From: Clostridia bacterium
GTDB taxonomy: Bacteria > Bacillota > Clostridia > Christensenellales > Aristaeellaceae
Assembly: GCA_017431005.1 (NCBI GenBank)
Contig: JAFRLY010000063.1
Coordinates: 42,735 to 106,734, forward strand
Reading direction: 5' to 3'
DNA: 64,000 nucleotides
The notes beneath the pieces were generated by a model that was not told where the DNA came from, did not search any database, and saw only the letters and a program-made list of their open reading frames with translations. Shown one piece after another: positions 32,045-40,942 of this stretch (its first letter is position 1; each line of letters begins with the position of its first letter). The position numbers were made by a program, and so were the translations under genes.

Positions 32045-33482
32045 ATTCTCCCATGGCCGCGATCAGGCGTCTGTAGAACGCCACCGCGCCGGGCAGGCAG
32101 TCCATGCCGATGGTCTCGTTCACCCCGTGCATTCCCTTCATCTGCTCCGGCCCGTAGATCACCGGCGCGAACCGGACCACGCTGTCGCAGATCTCCTCGT
32201 AGAACCGGGCGTCCGTCGCGCCTGTCATCACATAGGGGCTGGACGGGCATCCGGGGAATACCTCCGCCACCGTCCGCTCCACGGTCCGGAACGCCTCCCC
32301 GCGGATATCACAGGAGCGGCTGACGTCGGACGCGTGGCTGACAGTCACCTCCGCGCCGAACTTTTCGGCCTTCTCCCGCACGATCCTCAGGCTCTCTTCC
32401 ATGCCCTGGTGCGGTATGAACCGCATGTTGGCGCCGATAACCGCCTCCTGGGGCATGACGTTGAAGGCGTCGGAGCCCTTCGCCATGGTGAAGGCGATCG
32501 TTGTCCGGATCATCGCCCCGGCCTGCGCGCTGATCACCGGCAGCACCTTCAGCAGCACCGGCCGGAACAGCCAGAGGTTGGTGAACACCAGCTTCAGCGG
32601 GAAGGAGGCGTAGGGGGCCAGGGTTTCAAACATGGCGGCGACCTCCTTCGGCATCCGGCGGCGGAAAACCGGCCGGGTCTCGAAGTGGTTCACCAGGGCG
32701 GCCAGCCGGGCCAGCGGCGAGTGCGCCTTCGGGGCGGAGGCGTGGCCGCCGTTGGACCGGACCGTGAAGGTCACGTCCGCCTTGCCCTTTTCAAACACGC
32801 CCAGCATGGCGAAGTTGCCGTGTATGCCCCCGATGGGGTCCGTAATAATCCCGCCGCCCTCGTCGACGACCAGCCAGGGCCGCACGCCCCGCCGCTTCAG
32901 CTCGGCGACGAGCTTCGGGCAGCCGTCCCCGGCCCACTCCTCCGTGCAGGAGGAGGAAAGGTACACGTCCTGCGGCGGCACATAGCCCTCCGCCAGCAGC
33001 TGCTCCGCCGCCTCGAGGAAGGCCATCACGGAGCACTTGGTGTCGGATGTGCCGCGGCCCCAGACCAGGCCGCCGGCGATATCGCCGCTGAACGGCGGAT
33101 GCTGCCATTCTCCCTCCGCGGGCACCACGTCCTGATGGCTCATCAGCACCAGCGGGCGGTCATGCTTCTGCCCCTTCCAGCAGAACAGCAGGTTGCCGTC
33201 GATCTCGGTTTTTTCCAGCTCCCGGTGCACCCGGGGAAACAGCTCCTCCAGCACGCGGTGGAAGCCCAGGAACTTCTCCCGCTGGTTCGTTTCCGGCACG
33301 GACACGGTGTCGTACTGCACCATCCGGGCCAGCTTTTCCGCGAGCCTCCGGGCCTCCGCGGGGTCCGGCTCCGGCTCGTATTCGGACCGTTTTCCGGGCA
33401 CCGTCAGGGTATGGATCACCGCCGCCAGCAGGAGCAGCAGCACCAGGCAGATCAGCCCGCACAGAATCCACAGCGCGATCAT
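32043..33482 (-). CDS. M20 family metallopeptidase, membrane-anchored (PM20D1/carboxypeptidase S type)
   Basis: A 479-residue zinc peptidase. The N-terminal helix LWILCGLICLVLLLLLAAVI anchors it. Zinc-site motifs are visible: LVLMSHQDVVPAEG, VWGRGTSDTKCSVMAFLEAA and SSCTEEWAGDGC, with a dimerisation domain around NGGHASAPKAHSPLARLAAL and a late DARFYEEICD. M20 enzymes of this branch remove C-terminal residues or hydrolyse N-acyl amino acids. It overlaps the upstream membrane gene by four bases (ATGA) and forms one operon with it, DUF5058 and the flavin reductase, suggesting that operon imports and cleaves a peptide-like or N-acylated compound. Confidence 0.88.
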   Translation of the reverse strand: MIALWILCGLICLVLLLLLAAVIHTLTVPGKRSEYEPEPDPAEARRLAEKLARMVQYDTVSVPETNQREKFLGFHRVLEELFPRVHRELEKTEIDGNLLFCWKGQKHDRPLVLMSHQDVVPAEGEWQHPPFSGDIAGGLVWGRGTSDTKCSVMAFLEAAEQLLAEGYVPPQDVYLSSSCTEEWAGDGCPKLVAELKRRGVRPWLVVDEGGGIITDPIGGIHGNFAMLGVFEKGKADVTFTVRSNGGHASAPKAHSPLARLAALVNHFETRPVFRRRMPKEVAAMFETLAPYASFPLKLVFTNLWLFRPVLLKVLPVISAQAGAMIRTTIAFTMAKGSDAFNVMPQEAVIGANMRFIPHQGMEESLRIVREKAEKFGAEVTVSHASDVSRSCDIRGEAFRTVERTVAEVFPGCPSSPYVMTGATDARFYEEICDSVVRFAPVIYGPEQMKGMHGVNETIGMDCLPGAVAFYRRLIAAMGE

Positions 33483-34159
33483 TTCCCCGCCTCCCGGTTC
33501 TCCCGGCGGAACTTCAGCCAGCTCAGCCCGATGGCCATCGCGCCGGCGGGAATGATCATAAAGGAGGTGGAGGAGGTCAGGGAGGGCGCCAGCGTGAACA
33601 GCACCGTCATCACGGCCAGCGGGATCACGGCCAGCTTCGGATCCTTCCGGAAATACTTGTACGCCATCGCGCCGAACAGGGCCGGCACCACGTTGGCGAA
33701 GGCCGGCTGCAGCGCCGGATCCTGCAGCACGGGCCGCAGGGGCGTCAGCAGCATCACGCCGAGCGCCAGAATCACGATGGTCACCAGCGAGGAGGTCGCG
33801 ATGGACAGCGTGGAGATGATTTCATTCTCCGCCGTGCCGGTTTTCGCCCCGACCATTTCCCGGGCGTTCATCGCGCAGGGGATTTTCATGTTGATCAGGT
33901 TTCCGGTCATGAAGGCGAGATAGCTTCCGCCCGCTCCCAGCATGGGCGTGTAGACCAGGAATTCCACCACGCTGCTCACGGTCCACACCAGCCCGACGGA
34001 CAGGAAGCCCCGGGCCGCGGCCTGCAGGTCAGGCATCGCGCCCAGCCAGCCGCCGATCACGAAGGGCGCGCCGACCAGCAGCACCAGGGTCAGTATGGAG
34101 AAGATCCGGCCCATCCGGTGGGTCGTCCGCATATAGACGTCATAGGGGTTCTTTTCCAT
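33479..34159 (-). CDS. Hypothetical membrane protein, partner of DUF5058
   Basis: A 226-residue protein with about six membrane segments (FSILTLVLLVGAPFVIGGWL, VWTVSSVVEFLVYTPMLGAG, TSSLVTIVILALGVMLLTPL and others) and charged ends. I do not recognise a named domain. It lies between a DUF5058 gene (20 bases away) and an M20 peptidase (4-base overlap). The tight linkage of two multi-span proteins suggests they form one two-subunit transporter or channel whose substrate the peptidase processes. The start follows GGGAGGCTGACCGGAA. Confidence 0.7.
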   Translation of the reverse strand: MEKNPYDVYMRTTHRMGRIFSILTLVLLVGAPFVIGGWLGAMPDLQAAARGFLSVGLVWTVSSVVEFLVYTPMLGAGGSYLAFMTGNLINMKIPCAMNAREMVGAKTGTAENEIISTLSIATSSLVTIVILALGVMLLTPLRPVLQDPALQPAFANVVPALFGAMAYKYFRKDPKLAVIPLAVMTVLFTLAPSLTSSTSFMIIPAGAMAIGLSWLKFRRENREAGK

Positions 34160-34178
34160 TTCCGGTCAGCCTCCCTTC

Positions 34179-34937
34179 TCACTGTCCCGCCAGGACGGCG
34201 GCAATCATGCCCAGCAGCATGCTTCCCGCGATGGAGAAGCTTTCCAGCCAGGCCATGTTCTTTTTCTCGCTCAGCCAGGTGAAGCCCGCCATGGCCAGGG
34301 CCGCGACGCCGGCCGTCACCAGCGGCGTCCAGTAGCCTCGGAAGGTGAGCAGGCCTTCGCCGGAGATGAACGCGCCCAGATAGCTGCCGATGTACGCGCT
34401 GACCATGCCAACGAACATCGCCGTCATGGCCCGGTCGCCGAAGCCCGGCTTTTTCTCCGTCTCCGGTGCGGCCTTCCGGTCCCCGCCGCCCAGCTTTTTC
34501 AGGTACCGCTTGCCGAACAGCGTCGCCAGAATCATGCCCCACATGATGCATACGCTCATCAGCAGCGCGATCGTGGAGAACGCCTGCGCCGTCATCGTTT
34601 CGCCGGACAGCGTCAGCCCCAGCTGCTCCGCCGCGGCGGAGGCCACCTGGGTCTCATAGTGCAGCGCGCCGATCACGGACAGCCGCAGCCACGGCCACGG
34701 AATGCCCAGGCTGCCGGACAGGGCGATCACGCCCAGCAGGATGCCAACGCTGGGCAGCACGGAAAAGGTCGCGCTGGCGGTGATCGTCCGCTTCATCCGC
34801 GCCGTATCCATGCCGATGGCCTTGCCCGCCCGCCAGGCGCGCGCCATAAACACGACGCAGACCACCGCCACAAAGGCCACGATCGCGCCGCAGATCAGAT
34901 ACATCGTACCGCTGCTGAGCCGCTCCAGAATTGTCAT
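34179..34937 (-). CDS. DUF5058 family membrane protein
   Basis: A 252-residue protein with about seven membrane segments. It begins MTILERLSSGTMYLICGAIV, contains SATFSVLPSVGILLGVIALSGSLG and SVIGALHYETQVASAAAEQLG, and ends LESFSIAGSMLLGMIAAVLA, which I recognise as the DUF5058 pattern. The family has no established function. A much longer frame extends to 35324 but is only a shadow of the flavin reductase; the ATG at 34937 overlaps that gene's stop by four bases, a standard coupling. Confidence 0.8.
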   Translation of the reverse strand: MTILERLSSGTMYLICGAIVAFVAVVCVVFMARAWRAGKAIGMDTARMKRTITASATFSVLPSVGILLGVIALSGSLGIPWPWLRLSVIGALHYETQVASAAAEQLGLTLSGETMTAQAFSTIALLMSVCIMWGMILATLFGKRYLKKLGGGDRKAAPETEKKPGFGDRAMTAMFVGMVSAYIGSYLGAFISGEGLLTFRGYWTPLVTAGVAALAMAGFTWLSEKKNMAWLESFSIAGSMLLGMIAAVLAGQ

Positions 34938-35569
34938 TTGCTGTTCCGCTTCCTTTCGTACTGCGCCATGCGCTTCTGAAATACTTCCTTCCGGGCCACG
35001 CTCCAGCCGAAGAAGCCCATCACGTCCCCCAGCCGCTGATACAGCCCGTGGTTGTAGGCCACCAGCCCGGCCCGCTCGAGATGCAGCCCGCCCCGCTCGT
35101 CCAGCAGGTCTTCCCGGACCTGCACCGCGGCCACCTCGCCGAGGAACAGGTCGTGGCTCCCCAGCGGAATGATCTGCCGCACCCGGCAGTTCAGGCTCAC
35201 CGGCGCCGTGTCCAGCGCCGGCGCGGTGCTCATGCCCTCCGCCGCGCGGTAGCGCAGGCCCAGCTCCCGGGCCTTGTCGACGTCCCGCCCGCTGCGGACG
35301 CCGCAGAAATCCGCGGCCCTGCACAGCCGCTCGTCCACCAGGTTGATCACAAACTCCCCGCTCTCCGCGATCAGCCCGTGGGAATACCGCTCCTTCCGCA
35401 GGCTCACGGACATGATCGGAGGTTCGGAGTTCACCGTTCCCGCCCAGGCCGCCGTCACCAGATTCCGGTTCTCCGGCTTTCCCTTCTCCGCGCAGCTGAT
35501 CAGCACCACCGGCGTCGGGTTCAGCATCGTGGCCGGCGGCAGGGTTGTATAACTGTAATTTTTCGGCAC
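34934..35569 (-). CDS. Flavin reductase family protein (FMN-binding split barrel)
   Basis: A 211-residue protein. The flavin-binding split barrel is seen in NPTPVVLISCAEKGKPENRN, LVTAAWAGTVNSEPPIMSVS and FVINLVDERLCRAADFCGVR. Members reduce FMN/FAD with NAD(P)H or bind FMN for other redox roles. The start is the GTG at 35569 after GGAGGAAGAACA. It is the first gene of the operon flavin reductase-DUF5058-membrane protein-M20 peptidase; all three junctions are overlaps or short gaps. Confidence 0.85.
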   Translation of the reverse strand: MPKNYSYTTLPPATMLNPTPVVLISCAEKGKPENRNLVTAAWAGTVNSEPPIMSVSLRKERYSHGLIAESGEFVINLVDERLCRAADFCGVRSGRDVDKARELGLRYRAAEGMSTAPALDTAPVSLNCRVRQIIPLGSHDLFLGEVAAVQVREDLLDERGGLHLERAGLVAYNHGLYQRLGDVMGFFGWSVARKEVFQKRMAQYERKRNSK

Positions 35570-35780
35570 TGTTCTTCCTCCGGGATGATTCTCAGGCATC
35601 CTTGCGGGTCTGCCCTGTATGTTGTATCACATTTTCCGCCCGCTTGCAAAGCCTGCCCCCGCGTCCTGAAGAACACAGAGAAAACAACTTCCGCCTGTCC
35701 CCGTTTTTTGAATTGTGGTATGCTGTGCGTGAGGCGCTGTGCGCGCGTATTCTATAAGAAAAAACGGAAGGAAGGATCCC

Positions 35781-37058
35781 ATGGCCCGCATTGAAACCCT
35801 GTGCGTTCAGGGAGGCTATACCCCCGGCAACGGCGAACCCCGCCAGATCCCGATCATTCAGTCCACCACCTTCAAATATGACACCAGCGAGGATATGGGC
35901 AAGCTCTTCGATCTGGAGGCGGCCGGTTATTTCTATTCCCGCCTGCAGAATCCCACCTGCGACACGGTGGCTGCCAGGATATGCGCCCTGGAAGGCGGCA
36001 CCGCCGCCATGCTGACCGGCTCCGGCCAGGCCGCCAACTTTTACTCGGTGTTCAACATCGCCAACGCGGGGGATCACGTGGTCGCCAGCTCCGCCATCTA
36101 CGGCGGCACCTATAATCTTTTCGCGGTGACCATGAAGAAGATGGGCATCTCCTTCACCTTCGTCTCTCCGGACTGCACGGCGGAGGAGCTGGATGCCGCG
36201 TTTCAGCCCAACACGAAGGCCGTCTTCGGGGAAACGATCGCGAACCCGGCCCTGACCGTGCTGGATATTGAGCTCTTCGCTCAGGCCGCCCACCGCCACG
36301 GCGTGCCCCTGATCGTGGATAACACCTTCGCGACCCCGGTCAACTGCCGTCCCTTTGAGTGGGGGGCCGATATCGTCACCCATTCCACCACGAAGTACAT
36401 GGACGGCCACGGTTCCGCCGTCGGCGGCTGCATCGTGGACAGCGGAAAGTTCAACTGGGCCGCCGAGCCGGGGAAGTATCCGGGCCTCACCGAGCCGGAT
36501 GAGAGCTATCACGGCATTATCTACACGGAGAAGTTCGGCCTGGAAAAGGCCTTCATCACCAAGGCCACCAGCCAGCTCATGCGGGATTTCGGCTCCGTCC
36601 AGAGTCCCCAGAGCGCCTTCCTGCTGGGCCTGGGGCTGGAAAGCCTGCATGTGCGCATGCAGCGCCACTGCGAAAACGCGCAGGCCGTCGCGGAGTTCCT
36701 GGCCGCGGATCCCCGCGTCGCCTGGGTGAACTACTGCGGCCTGCCCGGAAACAAATATTATGAGCGTGCGCGGAAATATCTGCCGAACGGCTCCTGCGGC
36801 GTCGTGTCCTTCGGGGTGAAGGGCGGCCGGAAGGCGGCTGAGGCCTTCATGAAGGCGCTGCGCATCGCGGCTATTGAGACCCATGTGGCCGATGCCCGCA
36901 CCTGCTGTCTCCATCCCGCCAGCGCTACCCACCGCCAGATGAACGACGAGGAGTTGGCGGCCGCCGGCGTCTCTCCGGATCTGGTACGCCTCAGCGTCGG
37001 CCTGGAAAGTAAGGAGGACCTGATCGCGGACCTGGACCAGGCCCTGGCTTCCGTCTGA
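35781..37058 (+). CDS. metY: O-acetylhomoserine aminocarboxypropyltransferase / cysteine synthase (MetY type)
   Basis: A 425-residue PLP enzyme of the Cys/Met metabolism family. ETLCVQGGYTPGNGEPRQIP opens the protein; PIIQSTTFKYDTSEDMGKLF, YFYSRLQNPTCDTVAARICA, the PLP strand PLIVDNTFATP and the Schiff-base lysine in THSTTKYMDGHGSAVGG follow. It makes homocysteine (or cysteine) from O-acetylhomoserine and sulfide in the cytoplasm. The ATG at 35781 follows GGAAGGAAGGATCCC. It is monocistronic, with a good terminator. Exact acceptor specificity (MetY or MetZ) cannot be fixed by eye. Confidence 0.9.
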   Translation: MARIETLCVQGGYTPGNGEPRQIPIIQSTTFKYDTSEDMGKLFDLEAAGYFYSRLQNPTCDTVAARICALEGGTAAMLTGSGQAANFYSVFNIANAGDHVVASSAIYGGTYNLFAVTMKKMGISFTFVSPDCTAEELDAAFQPNTKAVFGETIANPALTVLDIELFAQAAHRHGVPLIVDNTFATPVNCRPFEWGADIVTHSTTKYMDGHGSAVGGCIVDSGKFNWAAEPGKYPGLTEPDESYHGIIYTEKFGLEKAFITKATSQLMRDFGSVQSPQSAFLLGLGLESLHVRMQRHCENAQAVAEFLAADPRVAWVNYCGLPGNKYYERARKYLPNGSCGVVSFGVKGGRKAAEAFMKALRIAAIETHVADARTCCLHPASATHRQMNDEELAAAGVSPDLVRLSVGLESKEDLIADLDQALASV

Positions 37059-37076
37059 CCGTCACACAGGGAAAGT

Positions 37077-37107
37077 AAAACGGAGGCATCGCGCGATGCC
37101 TCCTTTT
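37077..37107. terminator. Terminator between metY and the FliB-like gene
   Basis: GGAGGCATCGC / GCGATGCCTCC, a perfect 11-base stem, followed by TTTT and preceded by AAAA. Confidence 0.88.
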
Positions 37108-37116
37108 GCGTGTCCT

Positions 37117-37854
37117 CTATTGCGCGCCGGCGATCCTTTTCTCCAGCGCCTCGTCGTCGTATTCCACTTCGTTGGAGAAAACCCGGACGCGTTCAATCAG
37201 CCAGGGCACGTCCCGCCCGTCCCAGCCTGCGAGGATCTCCCCGCAGGCCTTTTCAATGAACCGGATTCTTTCCTCCGGCCGGCCGTCGTACAGCGTGTCC
37301 GCGAAATGCCGGTAAATCAGGTATTCCTTCAGCCGCGCCGCCGGGCCGGTTTCCTTCACCTCGGCCAGCAGCCGGTCCCTGCGCGCCCGCAGCGCCAGTT
37401 CCTCCTCATCCGGTTCCTCCGGCTCCTCCGCGTCCTCCCCGATCTGAATCAGCCGGATCGGGTGATCAGCCGACAGGATCAGCCGGGCCGCCTCCTCGCA
37501 GGCCATGCCCAGCCCGGTTTCCACCCGGTCGGACCAGTAGTTCCGGAACCGCGGATGATCCCTGCAGATCTGGCACAGGCTCTCCTCCCCTTTTTCCGCG
37601 ATCAGGTCGCACAGCCCGTCCGCCCGCAGCAGCGGGCAGCGTTCGCCCGGCAGCAGCTCAAAATGCGGCTCCGGCTGCAGGGCGATGCAGTTCCGCAGCC
37701 TTTCCCCGAATTCCCCGTCCATCGCCTGATACCGCGCGAGCGCCTCGTCGTCGATGTCGATCTCCCAGCCTTCGCAGCAGGTATGTCTGCACGCCCCGGC
37801 GGTGCAGCGGAACGCGGGGTAGTAATCCGGAGCCATCACCTTCATCGCAGGCAC
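37117..37854 (-). CDS. Flagellin lysine-N-methylase family protein (FliB-like, Cys-rich)
   Basis: A 245-residue protein with the cysteine pattern of the FliB/YkgJ-like family: FRCTAGACRHTCCEGWEIDI near the N-terminus and CPLLRADGLCDLIAEKGEES followed by LCQICRDHPRF. These cysteines probably bind an Fe-S or zinc centre. FliB methylates flagellin lysines in Salmonella, but many Firmicutes encode such proteins without flagella and their role is unclear; no flagellar gene is in this window. The frame starts at a GTG; an in-frame ATG nine bases later is an alternative start. Confidence 0.72.
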   Translation of the reverse strand: MPAMKVMAPDYYPAFRCTAGACRHTCCEGWEIDIDDEALARYQAMDGEFGERLRNCIALQPEPHFELLPGERCPLLRADGLCDLIAEKGEESLCQICRDHPRFRNYWSDRVETGLGMACEEAARLILSADHPIRLIQIGEDAEEPEEPDEEELALRARRDRLLAEVKETGPAARLKEYLIYRHFADTLYDGRPEERIRFIEKACGEILAGWDGRDVPWLIERVRVFSNEVEYDDEALEKRIAGAQ

Positions 37855-37896
37855 CGTTCCCTTTCTTTCCCGGGCGCCGGAAAGCCCCGGCGCCGC

Positions 37897-40719
37897 TTAT
37901 TCAAGGCAGATATCGTCCCGCTTCCCCGGCAGCGGCGCCTCATCTCCCAGATAGAAGGAGGCAAAGCCCACCTGGTTGTAGCAGATGTTCTGGTTCGCCG
38001 CGGAATTGCGGTACCACGGATCGTGCATCAGGCAGCGGATGCCGTACTCGGTCGGCGCCAGCGTCCGCACGATGACGATGTTGTTCTCCTCGTCCGTCAG
38101 GATCAGCTCCTCGCGCCAGTCGCCGAACAGGTCCGCCTTCAGCGTCGGCGTCTTCTTGCTGCCGGTGGAGATCAGCCCCGTCGTCAGATACGGTGCAAAC
38201 TTCAGCGTGTCCGGATCCGGCACATGGATCTCGCTCACGTTGCAGGCCCAGTGGGTCAGCCCCGGCCCGAACCACACGGCGTTCATGCCCTGCGGGATGC
38301 CCCGCTCGCAGTCCGTTTCGGTCAGCACGCGCCCGTCCACCAGGCTCCGTACCCGATGGCAGCATTCGGATCCGCCCGCCATGGCGCCAGCCCAGCGGTT
38401 GGAGAAGTTCCCCGCCACGGAGCCCTCGTCGTCATCCCCGGAGAATTCCCCGAAGATCAGCGAGCATTCCTTCACCAGCTTCCCGTCCTTCATCCGCAGT
38501 CCCCTGTTCGGGTCGTGTGCCTCCGGTCCGGGCAGCCAGCCGAACTGTTCGCCGGTGTGCCGGTTGTCCAGGGTATACTCCTCCGTGCCGGAATAGATCC
38601 GGATCTCGCCCTCTGCGTTCACGGGCAGCAGCGCGCTGCGGTCCCCGTGCTGCAGGCCGGCCCAGAAGTTGCCTTCGGTGTTCCGGATTTCGTCTGTCGC
38701 GATGTTCTCCCCGAATTCCGGCTGGCGTCCGGTCCCGCCGAGCATCGGCAGGATATCCCCGCACAGCACCCGGGGCAGCAGATGCTTTCCGTCCTCAGAC
38801 AGCTTCAGGTTCATGCCCTTCAGGATGACCTCGTCCCGGCCGTCCCGGTCGATGTCCGCCATGTCCGTGAAGTGGTTGCCCCGCGCCCGGTAAAGCTCCG
38901 GGCCCTCGCCCAGCGTCCAGCACGCGGGATCCTCGCTGTCGAAGATCGCTGGCGGCATCAGCTTTGATCCCCGCATCGTGTAGGCGGCGAAGGTCGTCCG
39001 CTGGTAGTAGCCGCGCTGAATCACGGCGTAATAGTTCTCTCCGTCCAGGCAGGCAACGCCGCCCGCGTAGCGGTTGGCACGGTTGCCCTGGCCGTCGCCC
39101 CATACCGGGTATTTCCAGCGGTGCGCCAGGAAGTATCCGTCCTTCTCCTGCATGACCTGCACCTTGTAGCTGTCCATGGTGTCCGCCCCGGGCAGCGGTT
39201 TGATGATCGTGCAGAAGTTCCCGCGCTGGGTCATGGGATCCAGCGCGAAGTTATCTCCGTCCGCGGCAACCTTCGTCCAGGGGAAGGCGTAATCCGCCGT
39301 ATCCAGAATGACGCCCTGCTCTCCGTCGTACCCGATCGCGGTCACGTATTCCGGATGTCCCGGCCCCATCGGCCCGATGTGGTACGATTTGATCCACGCC
39401 TTCTGCGCGGGGTCGTTCGGCCCGTCGTTGTCCGTGGAGCGAACCGGAGACCGGTAGCAGATGTCAAAGTTGTTGAGCAGCGACCAGTGCTTCTTCAGCT
39501 CCGCCTCATTGCCCTCGGCGAAGTACCGGATAAACCGGTCCGTTGTGCACTGCAGGCCGAACTCCCCGCCCACGACGTGCGCCGCGTCCGCGGGATAGAC
39601 GACGCGCTTTTCCGTCTCGCTCCAGGTTCCGATCCGGGTGCCCGGTGCGCTTTTCAGGATGATCTCCGCCCTGCCGTCCCGGTTGAAATCCTGCACGTGC
39701 AGCATCGTCTCGTGATCGTTGCCGGATTTCACGTTGTAGCCCATGTCAATCCGCATGAGCAGCTTTCCGTTCAGCTTGTAGACGTCGATGTATTCCGGCG
39801 CGCTGATGTTGAAGTCGCTCCGGTAAATCGGATCCGAGAACATGGGATCCGGGCTTTCCGCCCGCCATTTCACGACGATCTCGTATTCCCCGTCCCCGTC
39901 GAAATCGCCCACGCTCATGTCCTGGGTATGGTATTCGGCGGACATCGAGATCTCGATCGCGCCGTCCGCGGTCCGCGCGAAGGGCAGCGATTCTCCGCTG
40001 TCCAGCTCTCGCACGTACCGGATGAACGCCGCCTCCAGCTCCCGGTAAAGCGCCTCGGTGATGCGTCCGTTCTCCAGCCCGCTCTGCACCTTCACCGGCG
40101 CGCCGCACAGCTCCGCCAGCCGCCCGGTGATCCCGTCAAGCTGCTCCTGCGTCACCGTTTCCCCGTTCTCATACGGCTCCCGGAACGCGCGCAGCAGGTC
40201 CATGTCCACCCGGTACCAGTCCTCGCCGTTTGCCAGCTTAAAAACCGCGGGATCCGGCTTGCAGCCGGGGCCGACGGAAACGCCGCGGTAGGAAAAATGC
40301 GCCAGCGGCACAGGTTCCGGAGCTGGACACATCGGAATCCGGAGTGCGGCTGCGCGGAAGGCCTGCCCCTCGGCTCCGGCCAGCGGCTCCAGCACCGGCA
40401 GCCTGGTCTCCTCCCGCTCGCCCTCCTTCCCGTCGATGACTGGGCACACGGCGTACTGATCCTCCGGCTTCCCGTCGGGATCAATCCAGCAGCAGGGCGT
40501 CGTGTTTTTCTTCACGATGCCGGGGTTTTCCGCGTAACGGCTTTCCGGCGCGACGTCCCGCGGCAGAATGTCCGCGATCCTTTCCCAGGTTCCGCGCTTC
40601 CGGTAAATCCGCCAGGCAATGCCGTCCGGCTCGTTGCCCAGAAAACGCCAGCTCAGGTACATTCCCTTTTCCAGCCGGGCGACAATCAGCCCCCGGTTCA
40701 GCTTTTCCATTTTCCGCAA
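37897..40719 (-). CDS. Rhamnogalacturonan lyase, polysaccharide lyase family 11 (YesW-like), enlarged
   Basis: A protein of about 940 residues that cuts rhamnogalacturonan I by beta-elimination. After an FN3-like start (MEKLNRGLIVARLEKGMYLS), beta-propeller blades carry calcium loops such as VGDFDGDGEYEIVVKW, VQDFNRDGRAEIILKS, MADIDRDGRDEVILKG and LFGDWREELILTDEEN. PIWGDGQGNRANRY-type sequence (here YPVWGDGQGNRANRYAGGVA) is family-typical. YesW is near 620 residues; here extra segments lie around residues 185-260 and between blades. There is no signal peptide. The TTG at 40719 has AAGGATGAG upstream; the ATG at 40710 is an alternative. It works with GH28 and the ABC importer. Confidence 0.85.
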   Translation of the reverse strand: MRKMEKLNRGLIVARLEKGMYLSWRFLGNEPDGIAWRIYRKRGTWERIADILPRDVAPESRYAENPGIVKKNTTPCCWIDPDGKPEDQYAVCPVIDGKEGEREETRLPVLEPLAGAEGQAFRAAALRIPMCPAPEPVPLAHFSYRGVSVGPGCKPDPAVFKLANGEDWYRVDMDLLRAFREPYENGETVTQEQLDGITGRLAELCGAPVKVQSGLENGRITEALYRELEAAFIRYVRELDSGESLPFARTADGAIEISMSAEYHTQDMSVGDFDGDGEYEIVVKWRAESPDPMFSDPIYRSDFNISAPEYIDVYKLNGKLLMRIDMGYNVKSGNDHETMLHVQDFNRDGRAEIILKSAPGTRIGTWSETEKRVVYPADAAHVVGGEFGLQCTTDRFIRYFAEGNEAELKKHWSLLNNFDICYRSPVRSTDNDGPNDPAQKAWIKSYHIGPMGPGHPEYVTAIGYDGEQGVILDTADYAFPWTKVAADGDNFALDPMTQRGNFCTIIKPLPGADTMDSYKVQVMQEKDGYFLAHRWKYPVWGDGQGNRANRYAGGVACLDGENYYAVIQRGYYQRTTFAAYTMRGSKLMPPAIFDSEDPACWTLGEGPELYRARGNHFTDMADIDRDGRDEVILKGMNLKLSEDGKHLLPRVLCGDILPMLGGTGRQPEFGENIATDEIRNTEGNFWAGLQHGDRSALLPVNAEGEIRIYSGTEEYTLDNRHTGEQFGWLPGPEAHDPNRGLRMKDGKLVKECSLIFGEFSGDDDEGSVAGNFSNRWAGAMAGGSECCHRVRSLVDGRVLTETDCERGIPQGMNAVWFGPGLTHWACNVSEIHVPDPDTLKFAPYLTTGLISTGSKKTPTLKADLFGDWREELILTDEENNIVIVRTLAPTEYGIRCLMHDPWYRNSAANQNICYNQVGFASFYLGDEAPLPGKRDDICLE

Positions 40720-40863
40720 GGTTTCTCATCCTTCCCAGTGTTCCGTTCCTTCCCGGAAGCGACTTCCGGATCGGCGGCCTTCATGTGTTCACGCTGTATT
40801 CAGTATATCATTAATCGGCTGTCCGTGATGCTTTTTATCCTGTTTTATTTTGGCGAAAACATG

Positions 40864-40902
40864 AAAAAAAATAAGCAGCCTGTCCGCTGTGGGACAGGCC
40901 GC
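40864..40902 (-). terminator. Terminator of the Bax inhibitor-1 gene
   Basis: On the minus strand GCGGCCTGTCC pairs with GGACAGGCTGC and is followed by TTATTTTTTTT. Confidence 0.8.
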
Positions 40903-40942
40903 CTTCATTCAGTCATTCAGGCAGTTTGTTTGATGCCCGCCG

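Noticed and set aside
32127-33923. 598-residue plus-strand frame
   Set aside because: High-GC antisense shadow of the M20 peptidase and its neighbour; no family motifs or start signals.
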